Part shown: piece after piece, positions 57,835 to 64,000 of the stretch
How positions within the stretch are numbered: position 1 is the stretch's first letter
Layout: every line of letters begins with the position of its first letter
Assembly (NCBI GenBank): GCA_963702835.1
Contig: OY969762.1
Coordinates: 310,001-374,000, forward strand
Length of the DNA: 64,000 nt
Source of the DNA: JAFGAV01 sp041479055
GTDB taxonomy: Bacteria > Acidobacteriota > Aminicenantia > Aminicenantales > JAFGAV01
Direction: 5' to 3'
Notes under the pieces: model-generated
Seen by the model: only the letters and a program-made list of their open reading frames with translations
The model's database searches: none
Told to the model about the DNA's origin: nothing
Position numbers and translations under genes: made by a program

Positions 57835-60800
57835 TTACTGCCGGGCCACGACTCTCAAGTCGCCCATATCGGGACTATAGGGCCGCAGCAGGAAGCGGAA
57901 TCGCCGGGGCTCGGCCAGGGTTAGGATGTATTTGGCCAGGGGCGGCGGGCCGCAGCTCGCCCCGCCCAGGTCCATCTGGGCTTGGTCCAGGCAGAGTATG
58001 ATATCGGGCCTGGGTGAGAGGGGGACGAAACGCTTCGGCTGGCGCACTTTGTGCCGGCTGGAGTCCAGGTCCTCGGCGGTGAAGTGCGAGGCCGAGGCGG
58101 CGAGATGGCCCAGGCTCTCGACCAGCAAACCCGCGCCCGCAGTGTCGGTCAAGGCCAGCCAGCGGACGTCCTCTTTGTTGCCGTTCTCCTGGGGCCGGAC
58201 ATATTCCGTAAACTGGCCTGATACCCGTCCGCTCCAAAGCCCCACATCGCAGCTTGACTTGCGGTCCGGATAGCTTTCGCCCGGGCCCCGGCCGAACCAG
58301 GTCATTGTCTCCAGGTCTCCGGAGACCGTCATCTTCAGCCCGAGCCTATAAAGCGGCGGCAGGCTGCCCAGCGGCTCGAAAGTGTTGTCCAGGAGGATCC
58401 CGCCGTCAGCCGAGATGGTGTATAGGCAGGAGTGGCGCAGGCCGGCGCCCTTGAACCCGATGTGCTCCATCACGATCTCCACGTCGACCGTCTGGGCGTC
58501 CCTGGTCCGGACCTCGAATTTTTTGACCAGTGGATGGAGCCGGCTGAGGCCCGAGTCGGCGAAGGCCTTGGCCATCCAGACGTCGTTGTCGGCCGGCGCT
58601 CGGAAAATATTGAGCCGGGGGCCGTTCGCCGCTACGCCTGTTTCGGCTATGACCGTCCTTTTTCCATAGGATAAACTGACCAGGGCTCCCTCTTTGCGGC
58701 TGAAAACGGCCTGAAAGCCAGCGCCCTGAACCACGACCCTGTCTCCGGTTTCTTCCAGCCTGATAGCCGGCAGGACGGCTGCTTCTTTTTTGGCTGCCTC
58801 GGGGCTTTTGAACGGCACGGGCATCTGTTCCCAGGCCAGCTCATGTCCTTTGCGGGCATAGAGCGTATCGCGGCCGAGGCAGAAGCTGACCCGCAGAAAA
58901 TATTCCGCTCCCGGCCGGAGCGAAGGCTTGCCCAGCGGCAGGGTCAGGACCTTCGTCCCTCCCGGCGCCAAGTCCAGCTGGCCGATGCTCCCGCTGCGGA
59001 TGAGCCGTCCGTCCTCGGTCAAAGTCCAGGCCCCGCTGAAGTCGCGGAGGTTGGTGAAGGCATAATTGTTCCTGATGCGGACCTTGCCGGCCGCAAGGTC
59101 CACGGGCTCGACGGCGATGTACTGGTAAACCTTCTTGACCTCAAGCAGCTTGGGGGTGACCTGTCGGTCGGGCGGCACCAGGCCGTTGCAGCAGAAGTTG
59201 CTGTCGTTCGGCACGTCGTCGAAGTCTCCGCCGTAGGCGTAGTACCAGCGCCGCTGGCCGTCCGGGCCGGGCGGCTCGTCGGTGAATTGGCGCAGGCCCT
59301 GGTCCACCCAGTCCCAGATGCAGGCTCCCATGAGCCGGGGACAGGAGTCGATGACGTCCCAATATTCCCGGAGGTTGCCGCAGGCGTTGCCCATGGCGTG
59401 GCCGTACTCGCAGACGAAGAAAGGCTTGTCCGATTTCGCCCGGCCCGCCTCGGCCAGCTCCTCGACCGAGGGATACATGACGCTTTCCACATCGGCCACT
59501 TCGTTCATCCGCTCGTAGTGAATGGGCCGGTTCGGGTCGAGGCGGCGGACGGCCTGAGCCGCGGCCCGGAAGTTATCGCCCGCTCCGGCCTCGTTGCCCA
59601 GGGACCACAGGATGACCGAGGGGTGGTTCTTGTCGCGCTCCACCATCCTGGTCACCCGGTCCAGGTGGGCCGTCTTCCACTCGGGCGGCTGCCCCAGGGT
59701 CTTGGGCCCGTAGCCCATGCCGTGCGATTCAATGTTGGCCTCGTCCACGACGTAGATCCCGTAGCGGTCGCAGAGGTCGTACCAGCGGACGTCGTTGGGG
59801 TAGTGGCTGGTGCGGACGGTGTTGATGTTGTGCTTTTTAAAAAGCAGGATGTCCTGAACCATACGCTCGTAGGGAAGGGCGCTGCCGAAATCCGGGTCGT
59901 GCTCGTGGCGGTTGACTCCCTTGAGCTTGAGCGGAACGCCGTTGATGAGGAGTTGAGCTTTGCGGATCTCAACCTCGCGGAAGCCGAAGTCCGTTCCGGT
60001 CGCCTCGATCGTTTGGCCGGCTTCGTTTTTCAGGACGAGCACCAGCCGATAGAGGTTCGGTGTTTCGGCCGTCCACTTGGCCGGATTCTTGATCAGAGCT
60101 TTGAGCTCGAGGCCGGCTTCAGCGCCGGCGAGCAGGGGGCCGATGCGACCGTTCAAAGCTGGAGCAGTCTTCACTGACCGGCCGGCCGGGTCAAAGAGAT
60201 GGGCTTCCAGGGTCATTGGGCCGCTTTCACCGGCGGCCAGGTTTCTGACCTTGACCGAGAGGGCCAGGGTCGCATCACGATAGGCCGCGTCCAGGTGGCA
60301 GCGGACGAAGAAATCGCGGATAAAAACCCGGGGAACGGCGTATAGAAACACGTCTCGGAATATGCCGCTGTAGCGGAACATGTCCTGGTCCTCAAGGTAG
60401 CTTCCGTCCGACCAGCGGTAAACCTCGGCGGCCAGGAGGTTCCGGCCCGGCCGGAGGAAGCGGCTGATATTGAACTCGGCCGGCGTTTTCGACTCCTCGC
60501 TGTAGCCGACCTTCTGGCCGTTGATCCACAAATAGAAGGCCGAATAGACGCCCCCGAAGCTGACGAATACTTCGCGGTCCTGCCAGACGGCCGGGACCTC
60601 GAACTCGGTCCGGTAAGAGCCGACCGGGTTGTAGTTGTGGGGAATGCGGGGCGGGTCGGCCGGGAAGGGATAGGTCACGTTGGTGTAGATGGGAATTCCG
60701 TAGCCGTGCATTTCCCAGCAGGAGGGAACGGGAATAGTCTCCCAGGCGGAGTCGTCAAAATCCGTGCGGAAGAAGTCAGGGGGCCGGTCGTCCGGCTTAC

Positions 60801-61044
60801 CCACCCAGTGGAACTTCCAGTCGCCGTTAAGCAGTTTGAAATAAGGCGTGCTCTCCGGGCCGCCGGCCCGGGCGCTGAGGAGGTCGGGGTAGGGCAGGGA
60901 AGTGGCGTGCGGCGCCTCCTTGTTGATTCCCACCACTTGGGGGTTCTCCCAGTCGGGGAGCTCCTGCTGGGCCGCGGCGGTCAGCAGCAGCGTGGCTAAG
61001 GCAGGCAGAAGAATCTTAATTAATCCGAAACGGAGAGTTCCCAT
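57835..61044 (-). CDS. lacZ: Periplasmic beta-galactosidase, glycoside hydrolase family 2
   Basis: 1069 residues with a signal peptide (LPALATLLLTAAAQQ), AGGAGG upstream of the ATG. Order: galactose-binding-like domain (GDWKFHWVGKPD, VPSCWEMHGYGIP), Ig-like domains, the TIM barrel with acid/base Glu485 in LWSLGNEAG and nucleophile Glu546 in VCEYGHAMGN, and the C-terminal beta-galactosidase small chain. The enzyme releases galactose from lactose or other beta-galactosides. The signal peptide suggests action in the periplasm on oligosaccharides brought in by TonB receptors, unlike the cytoplasmic E. coli enzyme. Confidence 0.93.
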   Translation of the reverse strand: MGTLRFGLIKILLPALATLLLTAAAQQELPDWENPQVVGINKEAPHATSLPYPDLLSARAGGPESTPYFKLLNGDWKFHWVGKPDDRPPDFFRTDFDDSAWETIPVPSCWEMHGYGIPIYTNVTYPFPADPPRIPHNYNPVGSYRTEFEVPAVWQDREVFVSFGGVYSAFYLWINGQKVGYSEESKTPAEFNISRFLRPGRNLLAAEVYRWSDGSYLEDQDMFRYSGIFRDVFLYAVPRVFIRDFFVRCHLDAAYRDATLALSVKVRNLAAGESGPMTLEAHLFDPAGRSVKTAPALNGRIGPLLAGAEAGLELKALIKNPAKWTAETPNLYRLVLVLKNEAGQTIEATGTDFGFREVEIRKAQLLINGVPLKLKGVNRHEHDPDFGSALPYERMVQDILLFKKHNINTVRTSHYPNDVRWYDLCDRYGIYVVDEANIESHGMGYGPKTLGQPPEWKTAHLDRVTRMVERDKNHPSVILWSLGNEAGAGDNFRAAAQAVRRLDPNRPIHYERMNEVADVESVMYPSVEELAEAGRAKSDKPFFVCEYGHAMGNACGNLREYWDVIDSCPRLMGACIWDWVDQGLRQFTDEPPGPDGQRRWYYAYGGDFDDVPNDSNFCCNGLVPPDRQVTPKLLEVKKVYQYIAVEPVDLAAGKVRIRNNYAFTNLRDFSGAWTLTEDGRLIRSGSIGQLDLAPGGTKVLTLPLGKPSLRPGAEYFLRVSFCLGRDTLYARKGHELAWEQMPVPFKSPEAAKKEAAVLPAIRLEETGDRVVVQGAGFQAVFSRKEGALVSLSYGKRTVIAETGVAANGPRLNIFRAPADNDVWMAKAFADSGLSRLHPLVKKFEVRTRDAQTVDVEIVMEHIGFKGAGLRHSCLYTISADGGILLDNTFEPLGSLPPLYRLGLKMTVSGDLETMTWFGRGPGESYPDRKSSCDVGLWSGRVSGQFTEYVRPQENGNKEDVRWLALTDTAGAGLLVESLGHLAASASHFTAEDLDSSRHKVRQPKRFVPLSPRPDIILCLDQAQMDLGGASCGPPPLAKYILTLAEPRRFRFLLRPYSPDMGDLRVVARQ

Positions 61045-61162
61045 CGTCTAGCTTCCTCCTTTGTCCATGTTCATTTTTCGCCGGTCATGGCCCGGGCGCA
61101 GGGCGCCTAGGCCCGCTGTGCGCCGAAAAGCGTCAAGCCGACGTGAAGAAAAAGCTGCTCGT

Positions 61163-61342
61163 CTGTGGAAGCATCTCCAAACGTGTGATACGTGGGGAGG
61201 GGTGGCTGCCGAAGACACCTTTTGATTTGCTTGAAAAAATATTAATCCCCCCTACCCCCTTGGACAATCAAGGGGGCAAAAAAGGTCGGCCGTGACAGGA
61301 CCCCTCCTCTTCTTGAATGCTGCATCATAAGAAAGGAGATGC
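61163..61342. mobile_element. 172-bp inverted-repeat element, related to the 9.3-kb element
   Basis: The ends GCATCTCC (61171-61178) and GGAGATGC (61335-61342) are inverted copies. The left end (AGCATCTCCAAACGTGTGAT) matches the right end of the 9.3-kb element (inward AGCATCTCAAAACATGTGAT) at 18 of 20 positions, and the length is nearly the same (172 versus 171 bp). A hairpin CCCCCTTG/CAAGGGGG lies inside (61255-61276). Its right end forms the last codons and stop of the APC permease. It fills most of the 280-nt gap between lacZ and the permease. Confidence 0.6.
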
Positions 61343-62824
61343 TATCGTCGCCTGCCTTTTTCGCTTGTAAGCCCAATAGAGGAAGCCCGGGATGCCGATG
61401 GCCACCCAGAAGAGGCCCATCACCGAATTGATCAAGGGGAACCTGTGGCTGAGGAACCCGGAGATGTCCGAGTAGAGAGTGAAGAAGATGTACACCGAGG
61501 CGAAGAGCATGAACAGGATGGGCGTCAGCGGAAAGCCCCAGACCTTATAGGGCCGGGGATGGTCGGGCATCTTCCGGCGGAGGACAAAGACGCACAGGGC
61601 GCCCAGGAGATAAGAGATCCAGGAGACGAAAATGACCTGGTCGGTGAGCTGGTCGAAGGTGCCGCTCAGGACGAGCACGGAAGACCACACTCCCTGCCAC
61701 AGGAGCGCGTTGGCCGGGGTGCGGAAACGGGGATGGACGCGGCTCATGGACCGGAAGAACAGCCGCTCCTGGGCCACAGCGTAATACACCCGGGCGGCCA
61801 TCATCATGATACCGTTGGTGGCGCCGAAGGTCGAGATCATGATGGCCACGGCGATGAGCGCCCCGCCCCAGTGCCCCAGGAAGCTGCCCACCACGTCGGT
61901 GGCCACCAGATAGCTCTGGCCGGCCGCCTCGGCGGCCACATACTTGCGGCCCATCTCCTCCACGGGGATGATGTAGATGTAAGCCAGGTTGACCAGGACA
62001 TAGACGACGATGACGATAAGCACGGCCGTGGCCAGGGAGCGGGGCAGGTTCCTCTGGGGGTTTTTGATCTCGCCGGCCATGTAGGTGACGTTGATCCAGG
62101 CATCGTAGGCCCAAAAGGCGCCGGCCATGGCCACGATGAACATCAGGAAGACGGACCCATGGGCCAGGTCGGAGCCCAGGGCTGACTGGGTGAAATTGCC
62201 CAGGTGCCCGCTGCCCAGGGCCAAAACCAGGATGACGATGGCGGCGATGGCCAGGACCTTGAGCACGCTGAAAATGACCTGGACCGCGCTGCCCAAGCGG
62301 ACGCCCAGGTAGTTGACCGCGGTCAGGAAGATGATGAGCCCGATGGTGGCCAGCTTCAGGCCGAAGGACTTGAAGGGCGTGATGTTGCCGATGAAGGGCA
62401 CCTGGAGGGTGACCGTCTCCCAGGCCGCCGGGAGTCGGAAGAACTTGACGAAATACCCCAGAGAGTCGGAGAAGACGTAGGCGATGGAGGCGATGGAGCC
62501 GGTCTGGATGACGGCGAAGGTGGCCCAGCCGTAAAGGTAGCCAACGAAGTCGCCGTAACTTTTGTTGAAGTAGCCGTACAGGCCGCCGGCCTCCTGGAAC
62601 ATGCTGGAGACCTCAGCGATGCTCAGCGTGCCGAAGAGGGTCAGCACCCCGGCCACCACCCAGACCAGGATGAGGAGCTGGGCGGAGGGAAGCTGGGAGG
62701 CCATCAAGGCCGGCTTTTTGAAAATCCCCGAGCCGATAATCGAGCCCACCCCGCAGGCCACGGCGGCGATAAAGCCCAGCTCACGGGCGAGCTCGATGGG
62801 CTTTTTGGGAGGCTCTTGAGCCAT
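61325..62824 (-). CDS. APC-family amino acid permease
   Basis: 499 residues from the ATG at 62824; a GTG nine bases upstream is in frame but less likely. About twelve TM helices, with the APC start motif GFIAAVACGVGSIIGSGIFKKPALM and YDAWINVTYMAGEIKNPQRNLP in the TM6-7 loop, as in LAT-type exchangers. No ribosome site precedes the ATG; TATAAT is 11 nt upstream, implying a very short leader. The last residues (ATIASPFL and stop) come from the terminal repeat of the element at 61163-61342. Likely amino-acid uptake. Confidence 0.88.
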   Translation of the reverse strand: MAQEPPKKPIELARELGFIAAVACGVGSIIGSGIFKKPALMASQLPSAQLLILVWVVAGVLTLFGTLSIAEVSSMFQEAGGLYGYFNKSYGDFVGYLYGWATFAVIQTGSIASIAYVFSDSLGYFVKFFRLPAAWETVTLQVPFIGNITPFKSFGLKLATIGLIIFLTAVNYLGVRLGSAVQVIFSVLKVLAIAAIVILVLALGSGHLGNFTQSALGSDLAHGSVFLMFIVAMAGAFWAYDAWINVTYMAGEIKNPQRNLPRSLATAVLIVIVVYVLVNLAYIYIIPVEEMGRKYVAAEAAGQSYLVATDVVGSFLGHWGGALIAVAIMISTFGATNGIMMMAARVYYAVAQERLFFRSMSRVHPRFRTPANALLWQGVWSSVLVLSGTFDQLTDQVIFVSWISYLLGALCVFVLRRKMPDHPRPYKVWGFPLTPILFMLFASVYIFFTLYSDISGFLSHRFPLINSVMGLFWVAIGIPGFLYWAYKRKRQATIASPFL

Positions 62825-62957
62825 GCTAGGCACCGATTATAAGAATTCTGCAAGGGCAAAGCAAATGGAGATATCGAAATGAACGGCTTGAAATATTATA
62901 AGGAGGCTATTAAGCTTAGGAGGCAATTCTCTTCATCATCGGGGCGAGGTAACCGCT

Positions 62958-63779
62958 ATGAATTACAAACTGAGTCCGTCTGACCTGACCTTTCTCTATG
63001 ATTCCTGCAAGCACTGCTTCGTGCTGAAAGTGAAGCATGGGATCAGCCAGCCCTCGATTCCCCTGCCCGGTGTTTTCAGCGCCATATCCGCCCTTCAGAA
63101 AAACTTCTATTCGGATAAGCGGACGGAAGTGGTTTCTCCGGGCCTCCCCCCGGGGACCGTCAAATATGGCGAATTGAAGGTGCGGTCGCGTGACCTATCC
63201 ATCCCCGGCTCTGTAACCACATGTTTCCTCAGCGGGCGTTTCGATATCGTGGCCGAGCTTGATGACAAAACCTATGCGGTCATGGATTTCAAGACGGGAA
63301 ACCCGAACGACGAGAAGGCGGCTATGTATGCCCGCCAGTTGCACGCCTACGCCATCTCCCTGGAGCAGCCTGGGCCGGATGCGCTTCGGCTCTCCCCGGT
63401 TTCCAAGCTGGGGCTGCTCTATTTCACCCCGGACTCCTGCGATCGTCCGGATGCCTCAAAGCAAATTCTCAGCGGCCCCCTGAAGTGGATCGAGGTCCAA
63501 AGAGATGATGCGGCCTTTTTGGATTTCTTGAGGCAGGTCGTAGAACTTCTGGACGGCCCCCTGCCGCCTCCCGATGCCGACAATTGCAACTGGTGCAAAT
63601 ACCTGGTCCAAACAGCTCAATGGGCAGGCCTGAAGGGCGATCGAAAAACCTCGGCGGGGGCGGCCGAACCCCCGGCCTGTCCCCAGTGTCAGGGTCCCAT
63701 GAGCCGAAGGACAGGCAAGCGCGGAGATTTCTGGGGATGTAATAAGTTTCCCGAATGTCGCGGGACAAGAAATCTGTGA
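62958..63779 (+). CDS. PD-(D/E)XK nuclease-like protein with a topoisomerase-type zinc ribbon
   Basis: 273 residues, GAGGT upstream of the ATG. Residues 94-131 carry the RecB/Cas4-type active site: D96 in SGRFDIVAE, D110 and K112 in VMDFKTG, Q127 and Y131 in RQLHAYA. Cysteines 17 and 20 (SCKHC) and 210 and 213 (NCNWC) could bind an iron-sulfur cluster, as in Cas4 and AddB. The last 33 residues form a C4 zinc ribbon like the repeats at the end of topoisomerase I (C241-x2-C244, C261-x5-C267, with GDFWGC and FPECRG). No CRISPR or recombination gene is nearby. Probably DNA-processing, target unknown. Confidence 0.72.
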   Translation: MNYKLSPSDLTFLYDSCKHCFVLKVKHGISQPSIPLPGVFSAISALQKNFYSDKRTEVVSPGLPPGTVKYGELKVRSRDLSIPGSVTTCFLSGRFDIVAELDDKTYAVMDFKTGNPNDEKAAMYARQLHAYAISLEQPGPDALRLSPVSKLGLLYFTPDSCDRPDASKQILSGPLKWIEVQRDDAAFLDFLRQVVELLDGPLPPPDADNCNWCKYLVQTAQWAGLKGDRKTSAGAAEPPACPQCQGPMSRRTGKRGDFWGCNKFPECRGTRNL

Positions 63780-63850
63780 ATTAGCGGAGTCCTGTTCGCC
63801 GAAATGAAGCACATTCTTTTTATGTTAGGAAGAAGAGGACAGGGGAGAAC

Positions 63851-64000
63851 ATGGTCCATACAATTTTTCTCTTGGTGGGCGCCGGCCTGACAGCCCTTTG
63901 GGGCATCGCTCATCTCTTCCCCACCCGGTCGGTCGTGGAGGGGTTCGGGAATATCAGCGCCGATAACAAGCGCATCATCGCCATGGAGTGGATCGTGGAA
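63851..64000 (+). CDS. Small membrane protein, 3' end outside the window
   Basis: The frame from ATG 63851 (AGGGGAG upstream) runs off the end. The first 50 residues have a TM helix (TIFLLVGAGLTALWGIAHLF) and a conserved-looking PTRSVVEGFGNISADNKRII stretch, as in a widespread family of small uncharacterised membrane proteins. It follows the nuclease gene by 71 nt. No function known. Confidence 0.65.
   Translation, partial: MVHTIFLLVGAGLTALWGIAHLFPTRSVVEGFGNISADNKRIIAMEWIVE

Overview
The window is GC-rich DNA (roughly 60% or more in most genes) from a Gram-negative-type bacterium. It encodes TonB-dependent receptors, an OmpH/Skp-like chaperone, a DUF5916 outer-membrane barrel protein, a secretin and many signal peptides and lipoboxes. 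The mix of SBBP-propeller proteins, CarboxypepD_reg-type TonB receptors, an M64 peptidase and propeller-type hybrid kinases suggests an uncultured Acidobacteriota-like lineage such as Candidatus Aminicenantes. That placement is inference; no rRNA gene is present. There is no phage, plasmid, conjugative or CRISPR region.

Region by region. 1-5.8 kb: end of a secretin with a cohesin-like tail, a THEP1-type NTPase and a large hybrid sensor kinase. 6-10 kb: a small carbon-metabolism block (class II aldolase-like protein, Zn-dependent dehydrogenase, LsrF-type class I aldolase/thiolase), then a repeat element and a CbiX-like chelatase. 10-16 kb: a Maf-RlmD fusion, a DUF5916 protein, a CAU tRNA and tilS. 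16-20.5 kb: asparagine synthetase (frameshifted), a polytopic GT-C-like protein and a secreted unknown. 20.6-25.4 kb: small secreted proteins, then an operon of ABC ATPase, permease, TPR protein and prepilin peptidase. 25.4-30.3 kb: a ferritin-like protein and, divergently, a coupled Memo-agmatinase-M64 peptidase operon. 30.4-33.6 kb: a GGDEF/degenerate-EAL protein and two small proteins. 33.7-37.4 kb: a ribose-type sugar ABC transporter with a probable truncated sugar kinase. 37.4-43.7 kb: envelope proteins, including a FecR/DUF6600 protein with a long Ser/Arg tail behind a sigma-54-like promoter, and glucose-6-phosphate isomerase. 43.7-48.7 kb: an amidase, a TlpA-type lipoprotein and an MFS transporter. 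48.8-57.7 kb: an AT-rich Skp-like gene and a three-gene outer-membrane operon (SBBP protein plus two TonB receptors). 57.8-64 kb: periplasmic beta-galactosidase, APC permease, a PD-(D/E)XK nuclease with a topoisomerase-type zinc ribbon and a truncated membrane protein.

Together the genes suggest a heterotroph taking up and using sugars (LacZ, ABC importer, TonB receptors, Pgi, aldolases) and peptides or amino acids (APC permease, amidase, M64 peptidase, agmatinase).

Five otherwise recognisable genes (asnB, a lipoprotein, a TlpA protein, an MFS transporter and a TonB receptor) are broken by single-base shifts in or beside short homopolymers. They are listed as pseudogenes because the sequence as given is broken, but sequencing error is the simplest explanation. 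The asnB break lies exactly on a canonical -1 slippery heptamer. The non-coding signals that stand out are a family of roughly 170-bp inverted-repeat elements (9.3 kb, 61.2 kb, partial copy at 30.4 kb), a 216-bp terminal-inverted-repeat block at 26.5 kb and several other palindromic intergenic repeats.
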